Positions 1 to 8,188 of a stretch of DNA of 28,849 bases are shown here, piece by piece; within the stretch, counting starts at the first letter, position 1, and every line of letters begins with the position of its first letter. Under the pieces are notes generated by a model, which made no database searches, was not told the origin of the DNA, and saw nothing but the letters and a program-made list of their open reading frames with translations. The translations under genes and the position numbers were made by a program. The DNA is from CAZBJJ01 sp964492245 (GTDB taxonomy: Bacteria > Spirochaetota > Spirochaetia > Treponematales > Breznakiellaceae): the NCBI GenBank assembly GCA_964492245.1, contig CAZBJJ010000026.1:1-28849 (forward strand). The letters run 5' to 3'.

Positions 1-1
1 C

Positions 2-30
2 TTGTTTTAGATTTATGAAAGCGGTATAAT
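2..30 (+). promoter_or_regulatory. Sigma70-type promoter of the efflux operon
   Basis: A -35 element TTGTTT (2-7) and a consensus -10 TATAAT (25-30) are separated by 17 bp. Transcription would start near 37, giving a leader of about 30 nt before the regulator's start at 68, with the Shine-Dalgarno GGAGAGG at 59-65. This is the only convincing promoter seen for the five-gene operon. Confidence 0.6.
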
Positions 31-51
31 TATACATAAAGACTTATAATT
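28..51. promoter_or_regulatory. Inverted repeat, possible TetR-type operator
   Basis: The arms AATTATA (28-34) and TATAATT (45-51) are exact reverse complements, spaced by 10 bp. The repeat overlaps the end of the -10 element and the predicted transcription start, where a TetR-family repressor would block initiation. The AT-rich composition means chance similarity to -10 sequences cannot be excluded. Confidence 0.35.
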
Positions 52-67
52 GTGTAATGGAGAGGCG

Positions 68-697
68 ATGTCTGATAAAAATCGAGAGAAAATCCTAGCT
101 AGTGCGCGTGGATTATTGTTAAAACATGGGCCGACGGGCATAACCATGGAGGACACGGCAGTGAATGCCGAATGTACACGAAAGACGGTGTATAATCATT
201 TTCAAAGTAGGGCAATACTTTTAGATGAAGTAATGACCCGTATTGCCCATGAATCGCTACAAGAGCTGCAGGCCGTGGTGGAAGAGGAAGAGCGCCCCTT
301 TCCCGATAAGCTGAACGATATCATTAAAAAAGGTTTTACCTGGATGCACACCTGGGACCGTATGTTTCATCGGCCGGGAATATATAGACAGGCAGTCGCC
401 GGCAGCGATACTACCATCAATTTGCGTGAGCATCTTCGGGGTTTTATAGAAAGGATTGTGGGAGAGGCTATGGACTTAAATCTTATCGATGCTTCTATAC
501 CTGCTCGCCGTCTCCCTTGGATTTTTATCAATATGGTCGAGGGACTTATCAGTATCGAAGATATGGATGACGAACCCTTTACCAAGTTGGACTTAATGCG
601 CGATAGTTTGCGTGTTTTAGTAGCTGGAATCCTAAATGAAAAGGGGCGGGAAGTGCTCAAAGAAAGCCTCCTTTTTACCGATACAGCCAATGAATAA
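68..697 (+). CDS. TetR/AcrR-family transcriptional regulator
   Basis: This 209-residue protein has the usual TetR length. The N-terminal 55 residues form the TetR DNA-binding domain: a first helix, then a helix-turn-helix at about residues 24-45 ending in the typical TVYNHF recognition-helix segment. The rest is a helical, variable ligand-binding and dimerisation domain. The ATG at 68 is preferred over an upstream in-frame TTG at 50 because GGAGAGG lies 2 nt before it and the family domain begins right after it. It is first in the efflux operon and overlaps the next gene by 8 bp, so by analogy with AcrR-type regulators it probably represses its own operon, released by a pump substrate. The ligand cannot be predicted. 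Confidence 0.9.
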   Translation: MSDKNREKILASARGLLLKHGPTGITMEDTAVNAECTRKTVYNHFQSRAILLDEVMTRIAHESLQELQAVVEEEERPFPDKLNDIIKKGFTWMHTWDRMFHRPGIYRQAVAGSDTTINLREHLRGFIERIVGEAMDLNLIDASIPARRLPWIFINMVEGLISIEDMDDEPFTKLDLMRDSLRVLVAGILNEKGREVLKESLLFTDTANE

Positions 698-1742
698 TAA
701 AAAACGATTTCTACTTAGATTTACTCTGGCAATTATTCCCGCCCTCATTCTTGCCCTATCAATTGTTCTGCTTTTGTATACAAAGTATGCAGGAAAGAGT
801 GTACAGGCGGCAGTGCCAATACCGGTGCGCCTTGTTGCTCCAATAAAAAAGGACATTGCCCAGGAAATTCGCTTAAATGCCTGGGTGCAGGCCAGAAATA
901 TGGTTACGGTGGTGCCCCTGGTCGCGGGAATTATACAGGATATGCCCTTTGATATTGGCCAGGAGGTGGAAAAAGATGAAATCGTGGCCAGTTTAGAGGA
1001 TGAACGCTTTCGCCTTCAATTGCGCCAGGCAGAGGCCGGCTATTTAGCGGCAAAATCCAGTTGGGAAAGGGTTGAACAGCTTTACAAATCCAATGCAACG
1101 ACCTTACAAAATTGGGAGCAGGCAAAGGGGCAGTTCGAGGCAGTTCAGTCGCAATATGAGTTGGCGCGTTTACAGATGGACTGGGCTCAGGTTAAAAGTC
1201 CGATATCGGGGGTGGTGCTTGTGCGCCATTTATCCAAGGGGGATATTGCCAGTCCGGAACGGCCGCTTCTTACAATTGGCACCTTGGACGACTTGGAAGT
1301 GCGGGTAAAAATTCCTGAGCGCATGTACAGTTATTTTTTAGATGGTGGCAAGAACATAAAGGCCTATTTAGAGCGAACAGAGGATAGATCAATTCCACTG
1401 GAAATACGGGCGGTAAGTCCCTTTATTTCTGCGGAAAGCAAAAACTTTGAGTTAGTCTTAAGTGTTCCCAGCGATACGAAATCCTTGCGGCCGGGAATGT
1501 ATGTGCGCATTATTTTAGAACTGGAAAGGCACAATAACGTCTGGACGCTGCCCGACCGCGCCCTGGCAACTGGCAACCGGCTCTGGTATATGGAAGACGG
1601 CCTTGCCCGCAGCCTACCTTTTACCCCCCTGTTTCGCTCCGATACCAATTTTGAATTGGCCGACAATCTGGCAGACCGGGAATATGTTTTAGAGGGACAC
1701 TTTTTTCTGCGCGAAGGTGTTTCGATACAGGTAATTCCATGA
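690..1742 (+). CDS. RND efflux membrane fusion (periplasmic adaptor) protein
   Basis: This 350-residue HlyD/AcrA-type adaptor links the inner-membrane RND pump to the outer-membrane channel. Order of parts: basic N-terminus and a membrane anchor at about residues 8-30; first lipoyl half at about 70-105; helical hairpin at about 105-163; second lipoyl half from about 164, with the typical KSPISGVV segment; beta-barrel at about 200-290; membrane-proximal C-terminal region. There is no lipobox, so it is anchored by the helix. The ATG at 690 overlaps the regulator's stop by 8 bp with no obvious Shine-Dalgarno, so translation is probably coupled. An in-frame start at 636 would add 18 charged residues before the anchor and lies inside the regulator gene. 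Confidence 0.92.
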   Translation: MNNKKRFLLRFTLAIIPALILALSIVLLLYTKYAGKSVQAAVPIPVRLVAPIKKDIAQEIRLNAWVQARNMVTVVPLVAGIIQDMPFDIGQEVEKDEIVASLEDERFRLQLRQAEAGYLAAKSSWERVEQLYKSNATTLQNWEQAKGQFEAVQSQYELARLQMDWAQVKSPISGVVLVRHLSKGDIASPERPLLTIGTLDDLEVRVKIPERMYSYFLDGGKNIKAYLERTEDRSIPLEIRAVSPFISAESKNFELVLSVPSDTKSLRPGMYVRIILELERHNNVWTLPDRALATGNRLWYMEDGLARSLPFTPLFRSDTNFELADNLADREYVLEGHFFLREGVSIQVIP

Positions 1743-4700
1743 TTCTATCTGATTTTTCGGTAAAGCATCCGGCAATTATCACCATTGTGCTCGTCTCCCT
1801 GGCCCTTTTTGCCGGCCTCTCGCTGCGGGGTCTTAAAAGCGAGATGATTCCCGCAGTGAGCATGCCCGGTTTAAGTATTTTAACGATATATCCTGGCGCC
1901 TCTGCTAGCGAGGTCGAAAAAGAGCTGAGCCGACAGATAGAAAACCAGCTGTCCACCCTGCCCGGTATGACAAACCTTACCTCGATAAGCTCTCCCTCTT
2001 ATTCGGTAGTCAGTGTTGAGTTTTCTGCAGATACAGATGCTCGGGCTATGCAGCCTCAGGTGCGAGAGCTTTTAAATGCTATTAAAGGGGAGCTGCCCGA
2101 TGGCGTGGAAGGGGACCCGGTAATTCATATCTTTGAAGCCAGTTCGCTCCTGCCTATTTTTTCTACGCGCATACAGGGCAGTATGTCGCGCGCCGAATTG
2201 AGCGACTGGGTACAGGACAATGTATCTCCCCGCCTGGCGCGAATTCCCGGAGTTTCAAGTATAAACATTGTAGGAGGGCAGAAAAAAGAAATAGCCGTTA
2301 CCTTGGACAGTGCGGCAATGGCTGCCCGCAGCTTGTCGGCCCTACAGGTGCTGCAAGCCATGCAGTACAGCAATAGGAATATACCGGTGGGTATGACAAG
2401 CTGGCAGGGATTGGAGACGAGCTTTACCAGCCTAGGTGCTTTAAGCAGTTTAGAAGAACTGGGAAGCTTGCCAGTGGGCCAGGCGGGAAATGATATTATT
2501 TATTTGCGCGACATTGCAGAAATAGCTGTCCAGCCCGAAAAAAGCAATCTAATAATACGCTCTGCGGGCCAGGATTTTATCATGCTCGATATTTTAAAAC
2601 GGGACGAGGGCGATACAATTCACATTGCAAAAGAGGCCACTAAGGTCCTTAAAACAATGGAAAAAGAGAGCCGGGGAGCAATTACCTATGCGGTTATTAC
2701 CGATCAAAGTGAGACAACCTCCCGGTCGCTCATGACTGTTGTAGAATCTGCCTTAACAGGCCTTGTACTGACTATTTTAATAATCCTTTTATCCCTTCAC
2801 GATTTTCGGGCCACTCTTATTATCGGCGTGTCGGTTCCGCTATCCATTTTTTTTGCCATTATATCGATTTGGGTAAGCGGTCGTTCGCTCAATCTGCTTT
2901 CTCTATCTGGCTTAACCGTGGCAATTGGCATGATTGTAGACAATTCCATTGTTGTTTTGGAAAAAACCTGGAACAAGTTCGGCCTTGGCCTAGATAAAAA
3001 ACAGGCAGCCCGCGAAGGAGCCGGCGAGTTGGGGGGAGCTGTTTTAGCCTCGACGACTACAAGCGTCTGTGTCTTTGTGCCCCTTTTATTTTTAACGGGT
3101 ATTATTGGCATAATAATGAACGACCTCTCGCTGACCATTGTATATGCCCTTGCCTCAAGCGCCCTTGTAGCTGTTATGGTTGTCCCCTGGCTCTCCTCGC
3201 TTCTTTTAAAACGGGAAGATTTAATTAAAAGGCCACAGTGGATGGTGCGCATTAAAAATAGCATCGACCGAGTTTTTAACTGGGTAGAAACTTCCTATCG
3301 CAGGGTTTTAATCGCGGTGTTAAATCACAAGTTTTTTACCTTGATGTTGGCTCTCACCCTTTTTGCTGCTGGAATTATACTGCTATCAATTTTGGAAATA
3401 AGTTTTTTACCCCCAACCGATACGGGTGAATTTGAAATTCATATTGAAACACCGGCGGGATATAATCTTGAGCAAACGCTTAAAAAAGTGGATGAAATTG
3501 ATGCCCTGGTAAGTTCCCTTGTTCCCGAAATCGAAGCGGCAGTCTACTATGCTGGCTCTACCAGTGCCCTTGCTCTTACCACCAGCAGCAACCGGGCCTT
3601 TGGGCGCATTCGCCTAGTGGATAGCCGAAAACGAAAGCGCCGAGTGCAGCAATTAATTCCCCTACTGCAAAAGGAACTTGCTACACATATTAGCGATGCC
3701 GATATCGTTATTTTAAATGGCGGCTTCGATTCCCTGCTGGCTCTTGGCACCGGTGGCCAGGGTTTTCGGATGGAAATTTATGGTAACAATTTAGACTATG
3801 TCATCCAGGGGGCAGAGATGGCCCAGGCAATATTGGAAAAGGACCCCAATATATTTAAAACAACGCTATCTTCCCGCACCGATTCAAATGAGCTTTTAAT
3901 CGATCTCTCCCTATCCTGGATGGCGAGTTTGGGAATTACCCCCTACGAAGCAGGTATTACCAGCCGTATTCTGTACAGTGGTATGGATGTGGGGCGATTG
4001 CGTTTCCCCGAAAATAGTAAAGATATACATGCCGGTGCCGACTACCCAATTCGGCTCTGCTCAGATTTTTCAGATCGTCCAATGGACCAGAGCAGCCTAA
4101 GTGATATGGCTATTCGCACCTCGGATGGCAGATATATCAGTTTTGCCTCCTTTGCCGAGCTTAGCAACAGGGAGTCGCTTTCTAGTATTGAGCGCCGAGA
4201 CAGAAGTTTTTCTATTGAACTGGTGGGCTACCTCAATAGTCAAGACGTCTTTGGAGTGGCAAGTCGTATGGAAGCGGCTATGAACAATTTAAATATGCCG
4301 GTGGGCACCGATTTTACCATAAGTGGCACCAGCGCCCTTATTGACGAGAGCATGAGTAGCTTAATCTTGGTCCTGGCAGTGGCAATATTCCTGGTCTATG
4401 CGGTTATGGTTATTCAGTTCGAGCGCTTTCTTCAGCCATTATTAATTATGAGCTCAATTCCCTTTACCTTGGTGGGGGTGGTCCTGGGCCTATATCTCTT
4501 TGGCTCCTCTCTGTCTATTATTGCCATGCTGGCAATTATTACCCTAGGGGGCACGGTGGTAAACAATGCCATTGTGCTGGTAGACGCCTTTAATCGACGG
4601 CGAACTAAAATTATAGAAGAAGGACAGACCGTCGAGCTTCGAGAAGTGGTACTTGACGAAAGCAGGCAGCGTCTGCGCCCCATACTTATGACCGCCCTGA

Positions 4701-4900
4701 CAACTCTCTTTGGCGTTTTGCCCATGGCCCTGGCCCAGGGAAATGGTTCAGAAATATATGCCCCCCTTGGACAGGCCATTTTTGGCGGGCTTCTGTCTTC
4801 GACCCTTATCACCTTAATTTTTATTCCCCTTGGCTACGAAGCCCTCGAATCGCGCCTACAGCGCCACAGACCTCTTATTAAAGGAGAGAATTATGAATAA
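1739..4900 (+). CDS. RND family multidrug efflux permease (AcrB/SwrC-like)
   Basis: This 1053-residue protein has full RND length and internal duplication: TM1 near residues 10-30, a large periplasmic loop, a TM block at about 330-490, a second-half TM near 530-550, a second periplasmic loop, and a final TM block from about 860. The TM4 proton-relay motif reads I-V-D-N-S-I-V with D401 and N402; TM10 carries V-V-N-N-A-I-V-L-V-D. This combination resembles the SwrC-like branch of the hydrophobe/amphiphile exporters rather than heavy-metal pumps. It exports lipophilic compounds with proton import as part of a tripartite complex. The ATG overlaps the adaptor's stop (ATGA), so expression is coupled. 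The substrate is not predictable. Confidence 0.94.
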   Translation: MILSDFSVKHPAIITIVLVSLALFAGLSLRGLKSEMIPAVSMPGLSILTIYPGASASEVEKELSRQIENQLSTLPGMTNLTSISSPSYSVVSVEFSADTDARAMQPQVRELLNAIKGELPDGVEGDPVIHIFEASSLLPIFSTRIQGSMSRAELSDWVQDNVSPRLARIPGVSSINIVGGQKKEIAVTLDSAAMAARSLSALQVLQAMQYSNRNIPVGMTSWQGLETSFTSLGALSSLEELGSLPVGQAGNDIIYLRDIAEIAVQPEKSNLIIRSAGQDFIMLDILKRDEGDTIHIAKEATKVLKTMEKESRGAITYAVITDQSETTSRSLMTVVESALTGLVLTILIILLSLHDFRATLIIGVSVPLSIFFAIISIWVSGRSLNLLSLSGLTVAIGMIVDNSIVVLEKTWNKFGLGLDKKQAAREGAGELGGAVLASTTTSVCVFVPLLFLTGIIGIIMNDLSLTIVYALASSALVAVMVVPWLSSLLLKREDLIKRPQWMVRIKNSIDRVFNWVETSYRRVLIAVLNHKFFTLMLALTLFAAGIILLSILEISFLPPTDTGEFEIHIETPAGYNLEQTLKKVDEIDALVSSLVPEIEAAVYYAGSTSALALTTSSNRAFGRIRLVDSRKRKRRVQQLIPLLQKELATHISDADIVILNGGFDSLLALGTGGQGFRMEIYGNNLDYVIQGAEMAQAILEKDPNIFKTTLSSRTDSNELLIDLSLSWMASLGITPYEAGITSRILYSGMDVGRLRFPENSKDIHAGADYPIRLCSDFSDRPMDQSSLSDMAIRTSDGRYISFASFAELSNRESLSSIERRDRSFSIELVGYLNSQDVFGVASRMEAAMNNLNMPVGTDFTISGTSALIDESMSSLILVLAVAIFLVYAVMVIQFERFLQPLLIMSSIPFTLVGVVLGLYLFGSSLSIIAMLAIITLGGTVVNNAIVLVDAFNRRRTKIIEEGQTVELREVVLDESRQRLRPILMTALTTLFGVLPMALAQGNGSEIYAPLGQAIFGGLLSSTLITLIFIPLGYEALESRLQRHRPLIKGENYE

Positions 4901-6185
4901 CACAAAGAAAATATACTTTTTTTTTCCCTTGTTTTTTTGTATTTTAATGCTGAGCAACTGCTCTTCGGTGTTTACTGCCTCGATAGACGGCAGGATAATT
5001 GATAAAGAGGCCATCGAAGAAAATAATACGGTGGGGGTCGCAAATGCCACAGTTTGGCTGTATACGAGCAAGGGGGGCCGAGATAATGACTACGAGGCTT
5101 GGGTAGAGGGCGATCGAAGTAGCCTGCCCGATGCCGTCGGCAGAAGCTCGTACCGCTATTATTTGGCCACAAATACCGATAACAACGGGAATTATCAATT
5201 TGCCGGTATTATTTGGGAAAAAATTAATCCGGAATTTGGCAAGACAGCCGATAAAACAGAGGTCTGGTTACTTATTTACCATCCCGACTATGGGCTCTCT
5301 AAAAACCCGGCCCCCCTGTTCTTGGTTTCGGATGTGACAAATCAATTTTCGGCAATTGCAATTGAGGATATCTGGTCCGAGGCCACAATTTCGGGGAAAA
5401 CTCTCAATTGGCAGGATGGAAAGGCGCTGGGCAATGTGCCTGTGCGCGCTAGATTGCCAAAATCCTGGACCTACACCGAGGAAGATGTCGACACCGAGGA
5501 GGCTGTCTGGAAAGATGGCAATAGCTATACCACCACCAGCAATGCCGAAGGCGCTTGGTCGCTAAAGGTGCGCTTTGCAAAGCAAAAGGGGCATGTTGGC
5601 GATAAAATTCACCGGGCGCTGGCTAGGGTAAGCTGGGAGCGACAGGATTGGCGGGCCGGCAATCCGGCAGAGGGGGCTACTCACCTGAATAGCGAAATTG
5701 GGGGGGATATTGACCTTAATGTTGATGGGCGTACTGCAATGCAAGGTGATGCCTTTGACTGGTTCTACGAAACCCAGAGCTTTGCACCCGAGGACATAGT
5801 AGAAACGCCAGATGTAGTGCTCCAACGCTGGAAGTTTTCGGCCAATTTAAGCGGTACAATTGAAAATACCGCTGGAGATAAACTGAATGGGCTGGAAATA
5901 GTGCTTTTTGCCGGACAGGCACCCGATGGAGTCGAATTAGGGCGCTGTTCAAGTGTGGCCGAGGACACTGCACAAGCTACTGTGGATGGTCGCTTTAATT
6001 TTGAACGTATAGATTGGGATTTTGAAGACCTTGAAAACGACGAGGCGGTTCAAAAAACGGGTGCGCTTAAAGTGTATATAGAGGTACACAAAGAGGATGC
6101 CAGCCCATACAGTCTTGAGTCGGGAAATATTTCAAGTCTCCTTCCAGATGCCAATCGCAGTCTCCGCCTCGTGGTGCAAGAGTAG
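4893..6185 (+). CDS. Lipoprotein with three beta-sandwich-like segments
   Basis: This 430-residue protein begins with a hydrophobic signal peptide and a lipobox L20-S21-N22-C23, so it should be lipidated at C23 and carried in the envelope. Three segments look like carboxypeptidase-regulatory or Ig-like beta-sandwiches, each with alternating 'G.(V/I)....g..l....V.l......dG.(W/F/Y).f' spacing: about residues 30-150, 170-240 and 325-425. There is no catalytic motif. The ATG at 4893 has the Shine-Dalgarno AAGGAGAG and overlaps the pump's stop by 8 bp; an in-frame start at 4830 is inside the pump gene and would bury the signal peptide. It sits between the pump and the channel, which suggests a part of, or aid to, the complex. 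I do not recognise a named family. Confidence 0.82.
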   Translation: MNNTKKIYFFFPLFFCILMLSNCSSVFTASIDGRIIDKEAIEENNTVGVANATVWLYTSKGGRDNDYEAWVEGDRSSLPDAVGRSSYRYYLATNTDNNGNYQFAGIIWEKINPEFGKTADKTEVWLLIYHPDYGLSKNPAPLFLVSDVTNQFSAIAIEDIWSEATISGKTLNWQDGKALGNVPVRARLPKSWTYTEEDVDTEEAVWKDGNSYTTTSNAEGAWSLKVRFAKQKGHVGDKIHRALARVSWERQDWRAGNPAEGATHLNSEIGGDIDLNVDGRTAMQGDAFDWFYETQSFAPEDIVETPDVVLQRWKFSANLSGTIENTAGDKLNGLEIVLFAGQAPDGVELGRCSSVAEDTAQATVDGRFNFERIDWDFEDLENDEAVQKTGALKVYIEVHKEDASPYSLESGNISSLLPDANRSLRLVVQE

Positions 6186-6191
6186 CACAGT

Positions 6192-7721
6192 ATGATGGCT
6201 TATTTTCCAAAAAAGGCCGGCATTTTGCTTTGCCTATCAGTTTTTGTTTTTCCCAAAATCCTGCTAGGGCAAGAAATTGATAGCGGGAACACCAGCTATA
6301 TTGAAAAATTTTTAACAAATCGCCAAGAACTCTTGGAAGTCTTTGAAAATATTTTTCAAGAAAACCAAGACGTAGCGGGGCAGGCCGGAAAAACCATCGA
6401 TAGCCAAACAAGCTATACTCTGGCCGACTTATTTGAAATAGCAAAAAAGGACAATCCTGTTTTGCAGGCTCAAAATTGGCGAAGCAGTGCTGCCCATGCC
6501 GATTTAAAAGCTGCAAAATATAGACGCCTGCCCACACTGACGGCAGAAGCTGGGGGGCAGTTTACGGGCAATCCAATTGGTACAATTAGTTTAACAAAGG
6601 GCCAACTCGGGTCTTTTGCGGGCCCAGATGGCAATTATCTTTTGCCAATGCAGGACATGGTTATCTATAAGGGGATGGAGGAGACATATTATAAATTTTC
6701 ACTTAAAACAGAAATCCCCCTTTTTACCTGGGGCAAAATTACCAAGGGAATAGATTTAGCAAGGTCCGCTTTAGAGGTTTCTGAGCTCCAAAAACAGGCT
6801 GGTGAAAAAGAATTGACGGCAAAAATAGCCGCCTCCTTCGATGCCCTTCTCTGTCTAGTTCAAACTCGCAACATTCTTCTGCTTCAGATTGATATTTCCC
6901 AGCGAATGCTGCGCATTGCCGAACAAAATGCCCGTGCAGGTTTTTTAACCGAAACCGAGTTGGCCAAAACCAAGGTTAAATTGAGTGAAATCCGCCTTGA
7001 ATATTTGCGCTTACAGGAACATATCGCCAGCCTTTTAGACAAGCTGGCGGAGTCGCTTGCCTTAGACGAGCTTTGCCTAGAAGACCTGTATTTAGAAGAT
7101 ATGAGCAGGTTAATTCTAAATAATTCTGGGCCAGATATTTCCCTACAGGCTGCCTTGGACATCATTCCCCAAAACAGTCTCTCTTTAAAGCAGGCCCGCA
7201 CTGCGGTAGAAATACGCGAGAAGGCCCTTGCACTTTATAGCATTCAGGCCAGAGGGCTGCCCGACATTGCCCTGCAAAGCGAGCTCTCCTATGGTGGCTT
7301 TAGGTTTCCCTTTATCGAAAAAGATTGGTATAGACAGGACGATTGGCAGTTTTCTTTAAGCATTGGGACCAGTGGATCGATTTTGGGAAATGCTGCGGCC
7401 TATGCTGCTATGCAGAGGGCCAAGGCAGAATTGGCGGAGGCTCGCGCCGTGGAAAAAGATGGGCAGCGCCAATTGCGTTCGTGGATTAGGGCTCGCTATG
7501 CCAATATGGACTTACTTGCCGAAAAACTAGATTATGCCCGCCTCGATCAGCTGGCAAGGGGAGGGGATTTACAGCGATTAGGGTTGGAGCTATCTAGTGG
7601 CTCTGGATCCGAATTGGATGCCCTGCAGTCTTTAATTGAGGCCCTGAGTCCACTGGCACAGGCCTGGGGCGATTTAGCAGAATATCGGGGCGAAATGCAT
7701 GCCTTGAACGCAGCGCAATAA
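6192..7721 (+). CDS. TolC-family outer-membrane efflux channel
   Basis: This 509-residue protein has a signal peptide (hydrophobic core at about residues 10-26, likely cut before QEID). An unusual linker of about 45 residues precedes the channel domain. From about residue 70 it shows the TolC/OEP pattern twice: long amphipathic helices rich in A, L, E and R, plus short beta segments. One helix pair lies at about residues 190-290 and the second near the C-terminus, with the typical LARGGDLQRLGLELSSGS turn. It forms the outer-membrane and periplasmic duct of the pump. It follows the lipoprotein by 6 nt, and no strong Shine-Dalgarno is visible. The second ATG (6195) is an equally possible start. 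Confidence 0.9.
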   Translation: MMAYFPKKAGILLCLSVFVFPKILLGQEIDSGNTSYIEKFLTNRQELLEVFENIFQENQDVAGQAGKTIDSQTSYTLADLFEIAKKDNPVLQAQNWRSSAAHADLKAAKYRRLPTLTAEAGGQFTGNPIGTISLTKGQLGSFAGPDGNYLLPMQDMVIYKGMEETYYKFSLKTEIPLFTWGKITKGIDLARSALEVSELQKQAGEKELTAKIAASFDALLCLVQTRNILLLQIDISQRMLRIAEQNARAGFLTETELAKTKVKLSEIRLEYLRLQEHIASLLDKLAESLALDELCLEDLYLEDMSRLILNNSGPDISLQAALDIIPQNSLSLKQARTAVEIREKALALYSIQARGLPDIALQSELSYGGFRFPFIEKDWYRQDDWQFSLSIGTSGSILGNAAAYAAMQRAKAELAEARAVEKDGQRQLRSWIRARYANMDLLAEKLDYARLDQLARGGDLQRLGLELSSGSGSELDALQSLIEALSPLAQAWGDLAEYRGEMHALNAAQ

Positions 7722-7724
7722 AAA

Positions 7725-7757
7725 AAAATCTAGCCAGATATATTCTGGCTAGATTTT
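7725..7757. terminator. Bidirectional rho-independent terminator
   Basis: A perfect 14-bp stem (7725-7738 with 7744-7757) carries a 5-nt TATAT loop. On the - strand it is followed by eight T residues, an excellent terminator for ssrA. On the + strand the T run is only four long, so termination of the efflux operon may be partial. The stem touches the 3' base of the tmRNA gene. Confidence 0.85.
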
Positions 7758-8097
7758 GGAGGTGGCGGGAATCGAACCCGCGTCCTAATGTGCGTTATAC
7801 AGACCTCTACGGGTGTAGCTGTGCATTTTAATTGTCGGGACAGGCCTTGCTACACAGCAGGCAGCCAATCCGTATTCGGAAAAAATCTCGTCTTGGCAGG
7901 TTCCGAAACCTACCTCGACCAGCCCCTGTTGGCGTCAGGACCCCGGCCGCTAAGGGCGGCGCCGCCGGTTACCCGCGCTTACGCAGCGTAAGCGTAACTG
8001 TCGTTATTGGCAGTTAAAGTTTTGCCGAATCAAGGAGGTCGGCACTCCACCCGCAATCCGTATCCCGAATCACACCAGTCGAAACCGGGGCACCCCC
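7757..8097 (-). ncRNA. ssrA: tmRNA (transfer-messenger RNA)
   Basis: The 341-nt RNA rescues stalled ribosomes together with SmpB. Its 5' end GGGGGTG (8097-8091) pairs with CACCTCC at the 3' end (7764-7758, with one G-U pair) as the tRNA-like acceptor stem. The discriminator A is 7757. The T-arm GCGGG-TTCGATT-CCCGC lies next to it, and the conserved 5' segment GGTTTCGACTGG is present. CCA is not encoded: the genome reads CCAAAA there. A resume frame encodes the tag. There is no sign of permutation into two pieces. Confidence 0.96.
7979..8011 (-). other. tmRNA proteolysis-tag reading frame (ANNDSYAYAA)
   Basis: The frame GCC-AAT-AAC-GAC-AGT-TAC-GCT-TAC-GCT-GCG-TAA lies inside the tmRNA and encodes ANNDSYAYAA. 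It starts with Ala as usual and ends in the AA degradation signal. The usual penultimate YALAA or similar is YAYAA here. The resume codon is inferred by similarity to the E. coli tag ANDENYALAA. Confidence 0.85.
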
Positions 8098-8111
8098 ATA
8101 GTTTCAAATAG

Positions 8112-8140
8112 AATATAGAAGTTTTGTTATAAAAAGTCAA
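8112..8140 (-). promoter_or_regulatory. ssrA promoter
   Basis: On the - strand the -35 TTGACT (8140-8135) and -10 TATATT (8117-8112) are separated by 17 bp. The mature tmRNA 5' end at 8097 lies about 15 nt past the -10, so a short precursor is expected to be trimmed by RNase P. Confidence 0.75.
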
Positions 8141-8188
8141 GATTATCTTTTTCTTGACCAGCTAAGATATTATGGATAGTGTATACGT

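Noticed and set aside
4830..4892. Upstream start of the lipoprotein
   Set aside because: It would bury the signal peptide and lipobox inside the protein and lies within the pump gene.
7788..8017. Small + strand open frames
   Set aside because: They are within the tmRNA gene on the opposite strand.
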